Source: Bacillota bacterium (lineage in GTDB: Bacteria; Bacillota; Limnochordia; Limnochordales; DUMU01). Taken from it: DNA of 64,000 bases. Under the pieces are notes generated by a model. It saw only the letters and a program-made list of their open reading frames with translations, was not told the origin of the DNA and did no database searches. The position numbers and the translations under genes were made by a program. Positions 56,300-64,000 of the stretch are shown here, in pieces; position 1 is the stretch's first letter, and every line of letters begins with the position of its first letter. The DNA lies in the NCBI GenBank assembly GCA_012839805.1, contig DUMU01000007.1, positions 1 through 64,000 on the forward strand, given 5' to 3'.

Positions 56300-56328
56300 T
56301 TGACGTACCCATAGCCCGGTGTTAAACT
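56300..56328 (+). promoter_or_regulatory. sigma-A promoter of the 2-oxoacid:ferredoxin oxidoreductase operon
   Basis: TTGACG (56300-56305) and TAAACT (56323-56328) are exactly 17 bases apart. Each differs from consensus by one or two bases. Transcription would start near 56335, leaving a leader of about 120 bases before the first gene. Confidence 0.82.
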
Positions 56329-56456
56329 CGACTGGGTGCGAAAGTTCACATCTTCACGAGCCGCGCTCGGGGGTAGGGAAGGTCCGCCCGATGGGTGTCC
56401 TTCCTCGCGCCCTGTCTTGGCGCGTGTCTTTAATTCTCCCGACAGGGGGTCTTTTC

Positions 56457-57527
56457 ATGGCTCAAGTTCCCCAGTTGCCACGCCACAACGAGCTGGGCTT
56501 CTTCGAGATCCGCTTTGAGTCCATCGGCGGTCTCGGGGCTCACCTCGCCGGACAGATGCTGGCTGAAGCAGGCGTTCTGCGTTTGGGCCTCAACGGTGCG
56601 CATTTCTCCTCCTACGGGTCTGAGAAGAAAGGCTCACCGGTCAAGTCGTTCGTTCGTTTCTGTGCTCCTACGCAGGCTGTTCGGACCAATAGCCCCGTAG
56701 AGCGTCCCCACCTGCTCGTGATCTTTCACGAGCGCTTGATCAAGGGCGGTAACGTAACCTCCGGCCTGTATCCTGACAGCACTATCATCGTCAACACCAG
56801 CCTTTCTCCCGATGAGATGAAAGAGCGGCTCGGCATCACCTCCGGCACCGTGGGTACGGTTGACGCCCTTAACATTGCCGTCGAGGAGAAGACCCGGGTC
56901 AACACCGCCATGCTGGGCGCCATAGCCCGGGTACTGGACTTCCTGGATCCGCAAGCGATGAAGGATACGATCCGGGCCACGTTCGAGCACCGTTATCCCC
57001 ACCTGGTCGAGGCTAACCTGCGTACTTTCGACCGGGGTTATAACGAGTTGAAGCTGAAGACTTTCACCGGTGCCGGGGAAGACAAGCCGTTCGTCCGGCC
57101 TCGCCCGCAATTCGGTTATTTGAACGCGCCGATCGGTGGTACGGTAATCAACCCCGGCAACAGCATCTGGAAGGATCTCAGTGCCTTCCGTTCGGGTTTC
57201 CTCCCGGCATATGACCGGGAAAAGTGCATTGACTGCGGCCAGTGCGACCTGGTCTGTCCCGACCTTTGCTTCGTTTGGGAGAAAAGCACGGATAAGCGGG
57301 GCCGGCCGGCCATGGTGCTGCGCGGGATCGACTACCAATACTGCAAGGGGTGTCTCAAGTGCGTGGAGGCATGCCCGGTCGAAGGAGCCCTCACTGCCAT
57401 CCGGGAGACCGAGGGGTATGCCGAGGAGCACACGGTTCACCACCAGTGGAATCGCCCCCGGGAAGCAGCGGTAGCTTCCTTGAACGGCAATCGTCCCGAG
57501 CCGGTCACTGCTCGCCAAGCAGTCTGA
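56457..57527 (+). CDS. 2-oxoacid:ferredoxin oxidoreductase, fused gamma-delta subunit
   Basis: This subunit carries the gamma domain (about 1-225: FFEIRFESIGGLGAHLAGQM and SEKKGSPVKSFVRF) and a delta ferredoxin domain with two 4Fe-4S sets, CIDCGQCDLVCPDLC and CKGCLKCVEACPVEG. With the next gene it forms an enzyme that oxidises pyruvate or another 2-oxoacid to acyl-CoA and reduces ferredoxin, or works in reverse. ATG at 56457 follows AGGGGGT. The substrate is not decided by sequence. Confidence 0.9.
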   Translation: MAQVPQLPRHNELGFFEIRFESIGGLGAHLAGQMLAEAGVLRLGLNGAHFSSYGSEKKGSPVKSFVRFCAPTQAVRTNSPVERPHLLVIFHERLIKGGNVTSGLYPDSTIIVNTSLSPDEMKERLGITSGTVGTVDALNIAVEEKTRVNTAMLGAIARVLDFLDPQAMKDTIRATFEHRYPHLVEANLRTFDRGYNELKLKTFTGAGEDKPFVRPRPQFGYLNAPIGGTVINPGNSIWKDLSAFRSGFLPAYDREKCIDCGQCDLVCPDLCFVWEKSTDKRGRPAMVLRGIDYQYCKGCLKCVEACPVEGALTAIRETEGYAEEHTVHHQWNRPREAAVASLNGNRPEPVTARQAV

Positions 57528-57556
57528 ATCTCGCAGAACGAAGGTGAAAGGTAGAA

Positions 57557-59848
57557 ATGGCAGTAGCGCGTAAAGATGAAGTTGCGCCGGCCGCCGCTCA
57601 GGAGGTCGGGCTGAGGACCGGTAACGAGATGGCGGCATTGGCGGCCAGCCAGATCAACTACCATGTCATGGGATACTACCCCATCACGCCTTCGACCGAG
57701 ATTGCCGAGTTCCTCGACGAGATGAAGGCGGAAGGGCTTCACCACATCTACATGGTGGAAGGCGAGGGCGAACACAGCGCCGCCGGCATCTGCTACGGCG
57801 CCTCCACCGCCGGGGGCCGCGTCTTCAACGCCACCAGCGCCAACGGGCTGATGTACGCTATTGAACAGCTTCCGGTTCAGTCGGGCACCCGCTTCCCCAT
57901 GGTGCTCGACCTGGTGACCCGTTCGATCAGCGGTCCCCTCGACATCCGGGGTGACCACTCGGACCTTTACTTCGCCATACACACCGGGTGGATCGTCCTG
58001 CTCGCCCGGGATCCGCAGGCGGTCTATGACATGAACATCATGGCGGTTCGCATCGGTGAGCACCCGGACGTCATGCTCCCGGTAATCGTGGCTTACGACG
58101 GCTTCTTTACCAGCCACCAGAAGCGGCGGGTGGAGTTCTTCAAGAACGGGGAGATCGTGCGGCAGTTCGTGGGCGAGCGCAAGCAGCCGTTCACAACTGT
58201 TGATCCGCGTCATCCGGTGACCATCGGCGGTTACATGAACGATCCCGACCTCATCAATAACAAGTACCAGCTCAAGCTGGCCATGGATGCTGCGTACGAG
58301 CGGGTGATCCCGCAGGTATTCGCAGAGTACGCCGAGCTCAGCGGCAGGGAGTACCCGCTGGTCGATCTCTACCGCATGGAAGACGCCGAGGTGGCGGTCT
58401 TCCTGCTCAATTCGGCGGCCGAAACGGCCAAAGACGTAGTCGACCGGCTGCGGGCGCAGGGCCACCGGGTGGGCGTGATCAGCCCCAACGTCCTGAGGCC
58501 TTTCCCGATCCGGGAGATCCGTAGCGCGCTGCGCAACGTTAAGGCGCTCGTCATCGGCGAGCGAGCCGATTCCTACGGCGGCTACGGCGGTAGCGTCAGC
58601 CACGAGGTCAAGGCTGCGCTGAAGGACGACCCGGAGAACCGGACGCTGGTCGCTACCCGCATCTACGGCCTGGGCGGCAAAGACTTCTATGATGACGAAG
58701 CCGAGAGCTTCTTCCGGCTGGGCCTGGATATCGCCCGCACCGGCAGGGTGGAGGTACCTTACGACTATTCCGACGTGACGCCCGGAGACCCGCAGGTGCA
58801 GCCGGTTCAGGCGGTCGAGCCGCTGCGCAAGGAGGAGGTTAACCTCGGGCTCACCCAGGCGGAAAAGGACCCGGCCACGGGCGAGGTGAAGGTCAAGATC
58901 AGCCCGCCCCGGGTTCTGACGGAGAGGCCGAAGCGGATCGTCTCGGGCCACGGCGCCTGCCCGGGTTGCGGCATCTTCTCCGCCGTGGACCAGTTCCTGA
59001 AGGGGATCGAGGGAGATGTGGTCCTCCTCTTCCAGACCGGTTGTGGCTACGTCGTCTCCACGGGCTACCCCTTCACGTCACATCGGGTGACCTTCATCCA
59101 TAACCTGTTCCAGAACGGTGCGGCGACGCTGGGCGGCGTGGTCGACATGTTCGAGGAACGGCAGCGCCGGGGCGAGATTCCGAGCGGCGAGGACATCACC
59201 TTCATCATGGTCAGCGGTGACGGTGGCATGGACATCGGCATGGGCTCAGCCATCGGAGCGGCGCTGCGCAATCACAAGATGATCATCATCGAGTACGACA
59301 ACCAGGGGTACATGAATACCGGCAGCCAGCTCTCCTACTCGACCCCCCTCGGTCACATGACGAGCACGAGCCACGTCGGGCCGGCGGGACGCGGGAAGAC
59401 GTTCCACCACAAGGATACCCCGCAGATCATGGCCGCCACCAACATCCCCTATGTTTTCACGGGCGTAGAGGCCTTCAACCAGGACCTCGTCCGCAAGGCG
59501 GCCAAGGCCCAGTGGTATGCCCGCCACGAAGGTCTGGCTTACGGTAAGCTCCTGGTCAGCTGCCCGCTCAACTGGAGGGCGGACGAGCGGATGGGGACGA
59601 AGATCGTCGAGGCGGCAGTCAACTCCTGCTTCTTCCCGCTCTACGAGGTGGAGGAAGGGAAGACGCGGATCACATATGACCCGGAGGAAAAAGGCAAGCG
59701 GATTCCGGTGAGCGAATGGCTCAAGATGATGGGCAAAACTCGCCATCTCCTGAAGCCGGAATTCGAGCCGGAGCTAAAAGCCTTCGAGGCCGAGGTGGAA
59801 CGGCGCTGGCAGCGACTGAAGGCCAAACACGCGCACCCGCTGCTCTGA
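57557..59848 (+). CDS. 2-oxoacid:ferredoxin oxidoreductase, fused alpha-beta subunit
   Basis: The N-terminal part (about 1-430) is the alpha subunit with GYYPITPSTEIAEFL, FNATSANGLMYAIEQLPV and SYGGYGGSVSHEV. The C-terminal part (about 455-763) is the thiamine-diphosphate beta subunit with GHGACPGCGIFSAVDQF and GDGGMDIGMGSAIGAAL followed by YDNQGYMNTGSQLS. The 763-residue alpha-beta fusion with a separate gamma-delta fusion is a two-gene version of the usual four-subunit enzyme. The gap to the upstream gene is 29 bases. Confidence 0.92.
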   Translation: MAVARKDEVAPAAAQEVGLRTGNEMAALAASQINYHVMGYYPITPSTEIAEFLDEMKAEGLHHIYMVEGEGEHSAAGICYGASTAGGRVFNATSANGLMYAIEQLPVQSGTRFPMVLDLVTRSISGPLDIRGDHSDLYFAIHTGWIVLLARDPQAVYDMNIMAVRIGEHPDVMLPVIVAYDGFFTSHQKRRVEFFKNGEIVRQFVGERKQPFTTVDPRHPVTIGGYMNDPDLINNKYQLKLAMDAAYERVIPQVFAEYAELSGREYPLVDLYRMEDAEVAVFLLNSAAETAKDVVDRLRAQGHRVGVISPNVLRPFPIREIRSALRNVKALVIGERADSYGGYGGSVSHEVKAALKDDPENRTLVATRIYGLGGKDFYDDEAESFFRLGLDIARTGRVEVPYDYSDVTPGDPQVQPVQAVEPLRKEEVNLGLTQAEKDPATGEVKVKISPPRVLTERPKRIVSGHGACPGCGIFSAVDQFLKGIEGDVVLLFQTGCGYVVSTGYPFTSHRVTFIHNLFQNGAATLGGVVDMFEERQRRGEIPSGEDITFIMVSGDGGMDIGMGSAIGAALRNHKMIIIEYDNQGYMNTGSQLSYSTPLGHMTSTSHVGPAGRGKTFHHKDTPQIMAATNIPYVFTGVEAFNQDLVRKAAKAQWYARHEGLAYGKLLVSCPLNWRADERMGTKIVEAAVNSCFFPLYEVEEGKTRITYDPEEKGKRIPVSEWLKMMGKTRHLLKPEFEPELKAFEAEVERRWQRLKAKHAHPLL

Positions 59849-59950
59849 AGTAGATACCCGCTGCTTCCGAGGCGAAAGGGCGCGGAAAGAAAGCACTGGA
59901 ACCAGGGGCGAGCGTGAAAGACGGCCAGGAATCGAAGGGATCGAGGCGAA

Positions 59951-59981
59951 GGAAAGGACGTCCGTCAAGGGCGTCCTTTCC
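59951..59981 (+). terminator. hairpin terminator after the oxidoreductase operon
   Basis: GGAAAGGACG (59951-59960) and CGTCCTTTCC (59972-59981) form a 10-bp stem with an 11-base loop, followed by TGTC. It lies about 100 bases after the alpha-beta gene and before the MFS gene. The rest of the 274-base gap (59849-60122) shows nothing else. Confidence 0.6.
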
Positions 59982-60122
59982 TGTCGGTGCTCAGTTCTAC
60001 GATGAGTGGACCTGGGACGGGGAGCGAGCAGGAAGCGGCAGTAATCGGCAGCAGTGCAGCGGAGAAGGGCGGAGTTCGCGGGCAGGACCGGGGAGCAGGG
60101 TGGGGAGTAGAGAGGGGCTTCG

Positions 60123-61742
60123 ATGGAAAGGACCGGAGAGGCCAGCCGAGTTGAGGAAGACCGGCCCGGAGGAGCCACAATAGCGGCTACAGCAGCACCG
60201 GTACCACTACCGGCCGGCGGACCAACCGCCACGCCGGCGGGGTCTCCCTGCCCGGCGGCGGAGGAGCGGGTGGCCGCCATGCGCTGGAGCATCTGGGATG
60301 GATTCTTCGGTTCCCTCAGCGATAACCTGGTCGTTCCTTTCCAGGTACTCTTCGCGCTTTTCCTTGGGGCGACGAAGACGCAGGTTGGGTTGGTGATCGC
60401 GCTGCCACTCCTCGTGGGGAGCGTGCTGCAGTTTCCCCTGGCCAGCCTGGTAGACCGTGGGATAAGCCGGAAAAAGATGTATCTTTATACTAACCTGGTT
60501 GCCCGCCTTCTATGGCTGCCTGCGGCCATCCTTCCGCTATTGGCCGGGCGCGGAGCGGCTGCAAACTTATTCATCGCCCTCGTTACCATCCGCAGTGTCT
60601 TTGCCTCCGCCGCCCTCCCCGGGTGGACATCCCTGATGGCGGACGTAGTTCCCCGGGGACGGCGTGGAGCCTACTTCGCCTGGCGTAACGCCGTCGTCAA
60701 CCTGGCTGCGTTCCTGGCGGCGGTGGGAGCCGGATCGTTCATCCGAAGCCTGCCGGGAGGTTTAGGCTACCAGCTCGCGTTTCTCTTCGCCTTCCTGTCC
60801 GGATGTGTAGCATTGGTTTTCTTTACGCGGGTTCCTGAACTTCCCGCACCCGCAAACCAGCAATCTTCCTCACCTGGATTGGGTGGGGATGTCACCAGTC
60901 TCCCGGCGGCTGGCAGCAAGCCTTCGCCCGTCGTCGGACTGGTCTCCCGGCAGGAGGCGAGGAAGCCTTCGGGGACGCCATGGGCCGGGCAAATCAAAGC
61001 GTTCTGGCATGACTTCGCCGGGGATGCCCTGGGTGGCTTCCTTTGGACCTCGGTGCTTTGGACCTTTGCGGTCAACCTCGCCGGCCCGCTTTTGCCCGTT
61101 TACTTCCGGGAAACCCTGCTGGGCGACGAACGCATCTGGGGAATTGGCCAGGGAACCTTTTTCGTCGTCACCATGCTCGCCCAGCGCTACTGGGGGCGTC
61201 TTGCGGACCAAACGGGACCGCGGCGTACGCTCCTGCTCTCCGGGGTGGGAGCGGGATTGCTGCCGGTGTTTTGGATCATGGCTCGCGCCCCGGTACACAT
61301 CGTTTGGGCGGAGGTCTGGAGCGGGTTCGTCTGGGCCGGGTACAACCTGGCCGCGTTCAACCTGTTGCTGGAAGTTACTCCCGAAGAGCACCGGGCCCGG
61401 GCCGTGGGTGTCTACAACCTCATGGTCGGGGTAGCGTCGGCCACCGGCCCTCTGATGGGTGCACGCCTGGCCGAACACTGGGGTCTGGTACCAATCTTCG
61501 CCATCTCCGCTGCGTTGCGCCTGCTGGGCTTGCTCAGCATCGGCCGGAGGGTGAAAATAGACACTGACAAGCCGTGGCGCTGGCGTGACCTCCTGCCCGT
61601 CTTTCTCGAGCGTCTCATGGGCCGAACCGGTGTGCGGTTGCGCTGGGCGCTGCTGCCGGCCGCGGGGGCGGAGCGGGCGAGGCCGAGCGAGGGCGGACTG
61701 GCCAGGAGTCAGGTCGAGTTGGGTGGACCGCCACGGGTCTGA
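60123..61742 (+). CDS. MFS-family transporter
   Basis: The 539-residue membrane protein has about 12 hydrophobic segments in two halves, with the MFS loop FPLASLVDRGISRKKMYLY after helix 2 and RLADQTGPRRTLLLSG in the second half. The first 50 residues are soluble and Ala/Pro-rich, and a long charged central loop is present. Substrate unknown. ATG at 60123 has GAGAGGGG six bases upstream. serS follows after 15 bases. Confidence 0.85.
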   Translation: MERTGEASRVEEDRPGGATIAATAAPVPLPAGGPTATPAGSPCPAAEERVAAMRWSIWDGFFGSLSDNLVVPFQVLFALFLGATKTQVGLVIALPLLVGSVLQFPLASLVDRGISRKKMYLYTNLVARLLWLPAAILPLLAGRGAAANLFIALVTIRSVFASAALPGWTSLMADVVPRGRRGAYFAWRNAVVNLAAFLAAVGAGSFIRSLPGGLGYQLAFLFAFLSGCVALVFFTRVPELPAPANQQSSSPGLGGDVTSLPAAGSKPSPVVGLVSRQEARKPSGTPWAGQIKAFWHDFAGDALGGFLWTSVLWTFAVNLAGPLLPVYFRETLLGDERIWGIGQGTFFVVTMLAQRYWGRLADQTGPRRTLLLSGVGAGLLPVFWIMARAPVHIVWAEVWSGFVWAGYNLAAFNLLLEVTPEEHRARAVGVYNLMVGVASATGPLMGARLAEHWGLVPIFAISAALRLLGLLSIGRRVKIDTDKPWRWRDLLPVFLERLMGRTGVRLRWALLPAAGAERARPSEGGLARSQVELGGPPRV

Positions 61743-63038
<1,296 letters not shown>

Positions 63039-63097
63039 CAGCAGCCGGCTCGATAGGGAAGAGGAAATGAAAGGGACGGAGAGGGAGGTCGCGCACG

Positions 63098-64000
63098 GTG
63101 GCGGTCCCACTACCGGTCGCTCCGGAAGTCCTGGCTTGTACGTTGATGGCCCTGCTCGTGGCGGCATCGGTGGTCGTGCTGGCTCCGTTGCCAGTCAACT
63201 GGGCGCTGGCAGCCCCGGCCCGGCCGGTTCTCGACGGCACATTCGTTCAGAATTGGCTGGTCCAGAATTGGGACGATGAGACGTGGGAAAAGGAGTTTGC
63301 CTACCTGGCCGAGGCTGGTATGACCTACCTCATCGTTCAGGGGACGGCCGACGGGCAACCGGGCGGGCCAACGCGGACGTATTACCCGACTCGGATTCCC
63401 GGCTGTGAGCAGGTACCGGGTTCTCCCGATCTGGTGGAAAAGTACTTGTATTACGCCCGCAAATACGGGTTAAAGGTGTTTCTCGGCCTGAATATGCATC
63501 CCGATTGGTGGCGCAAGGGGGCCACCGACCGCGAGTGGCTCCTCGGGCAGATGGAGCTCGGGAACGCAATTGCCAGGGAGCTATATGAAAGGTACTTTCC
63601 GCGCTACCCGGACACGTTTTACGGTTGGTACTGGGCCTGGGAGATCGATAACGTAAACTTCCGCGATCCAGTTCAGCAGGAGAACTTGATCGAGGCGCTC
63701 AACCTGCAGCTCGATTTCCTTACGGCCCTCGATTCACGGCTGCCTTTCATGTTTTCACCGTTCATGAATTCACGCCTGGGCAGGAAAGAACAGTACCGGG
63801 ACTTCTGGATCCGCATATTTGCCGCAACGCACCTGCGTGAGGGAGATATATTCTGTCCACAAGACGGGCTGGGGGGCGGCACGACAGTCGAGAATTTCCG
63901 GGACTGGCTGGTTGAGCTGCGCAAGGCGGTGGACACCAAGCCGGGGTTGCACTTTTGGTCGGACCTTGAGATCTTCGATAGCCAGGGTTATTCTGCCCCC
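63098..64000 (+). CDS. secreted DUF4434-like glycosidase-family protein, 3' end cut by window
   Basis: The open frame of 301 codons continues off the end. An N-terminal signal sequence (about 1-42, hydrophobic core LMALLVAASVVVLAPL and then ALAAPA) suggests export. The mature part (FVQNWLVQNWDDETWEKEF, YYARKYGLKVFLGLNMHPDW, YGWYWAWEIDNVN, FSPFMNSRLG) resembles the DUF4434 TIM-barrel domain found in glycoside-hydrolase-like proteins. GTG at 63098 follows GGGAGG by eight bases. The enzyme activity is unknown. Confidence 0.75.
   Translation, partial: MAVPLPVAPEVLACTLMALLVAASVVVLAPLPVNWALAAPARPVLDGTFVQNWLVQNWDDETWEKEFAYLAEAGMTYLIVQGTADGQPGGPTRTYYPTRIPGCEQVPGSPDLVEKYLYYARKYGLKVFLGLNMHPDWWRKGATDREWLLGQMELGNAIARELYERYFPRYPDTFYGWYWAWEIDNVNFRDPVQQENLIEALNLQLDFLTALDSRLPFMFSPFMNSRLGRKEQYRDFWIRIFAATHLREGDIFCPQDGLGGGTTVENFRDWLVELRKAVDTKPGLHFWSDLEIFDSQGYSAP

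Overview
The window is the chromosomal replication-origin region of a GC-rich, spore-forming Bacillota (Firmicutes) bacterium. The evidence is the gene set and order: rpmH-rnpA-yidD-yidC-jag, rsmG-noc-soj-parB, dnaA-dnaN-rlbA-recF-remB-gyrB-gyrA, the block speA-tmk-darA-holB-ricT-rsmI-abrB, and spore- or Bacillota-specific families (YyaC, YqhV, RemB, Noc, DarA, RicT). Frequent GTG and TTG starts, a ferredoxin-linked 2-oxoacid oxidoreductase and the G+C-rich sequence suggest a thermophilic or anaerobic deep-branching lineage of the Moorella, Thermaerobacter, Symbiobacterium or Limnochordia sort. I cannot name the genus from sequence alone. I saw no tRNA, rRNA, CRISPR array, insertion sequence or prophage.

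Layout. 0-12.7 kb: a DUF3084 membrane protein and AbrB on the plus strand, then on the minus strand the tmk-holB-ricT-rsmI block, a DUF711/ACT pair, a soluble histidine kinase (plus strand), an HD hydrolase, YchF and DUF951. 12.7-19.2 kb: pheA and a complete glycine-cleavage operon (gcvT, gcvH, gcvPA, gcvPB) with its own octanoyltransferase lipM. 19.2-21.4 kb: plus-strand island with a possible 32-residue peptide, a soluble trypsin-like protease and the spore protein YyaC. 21.4-25.9 kb: UPF0180 protein, a MinD/FlhG-like ATPase with an N-terminal domain resembling PilZ/YcgR-N, a parS site, parB, soj and noc; noc contains a perfect Noc-binding site. 25.9-29.4 kb: rsmG, jag, yidC, yidD, rnpA and rpmH, the last behind a perfect-consensus promoter. 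29.4-31.6 kb: dnaA flanked by DnaA boxes, with the likely unwinding site in the pyrimidine-rich dnaA-dnaN gap.

31.6-45 kb, plus strand: dnaN, rlbA, recF, remB, gyrB, gyrA, a YlbF-family protein with an apparent CTG start, asnS, yqhV (minus), a TrpB2-type tryptophan synthase beta chain and glyA. 45-50.9 kb: a mixed accessory stretch with an orphan sugar-binding protein, a DUF1080 protein, a triple-LysM protein, a glucosaminidase, a coiled-coil protein with a possible nuclease-like domain, and a PAP2 phosphatase. 50.9-64 kb: aconitase (minus), an NRAMP Mn2+ transporter with a tandem UspA, a two-gene 2-oxoacid:ferredoxin oxidoreductase in which gamma-delta and alpha-beta are fused, an MFS transporter, serS and the start of a secreted DUF4434 glycosidase-like protein that runs off the end.

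How it fits together. Left of dnaA nearly all genes are on the minus strand and right of it nearly all are on the plus strand, so genes run with replication forks leaving about 31 kb. ParB/parS/Soj and Noc/NBS supply segregation and nucleoid occlusion next to the origin. LipM, GcvH and the P and T proteins, together with GlyA, form a glycine/one-carbon module. The most unusual signals are rpmH lying wholly inside an upstream extension of the rnpA reading frame (as described in Thermus), the Noc-binding site inside noc, the hairpin that buries the tmk ribosome-binding site, and the loss of mnmE/mnmG from the jag-rsmG interval.
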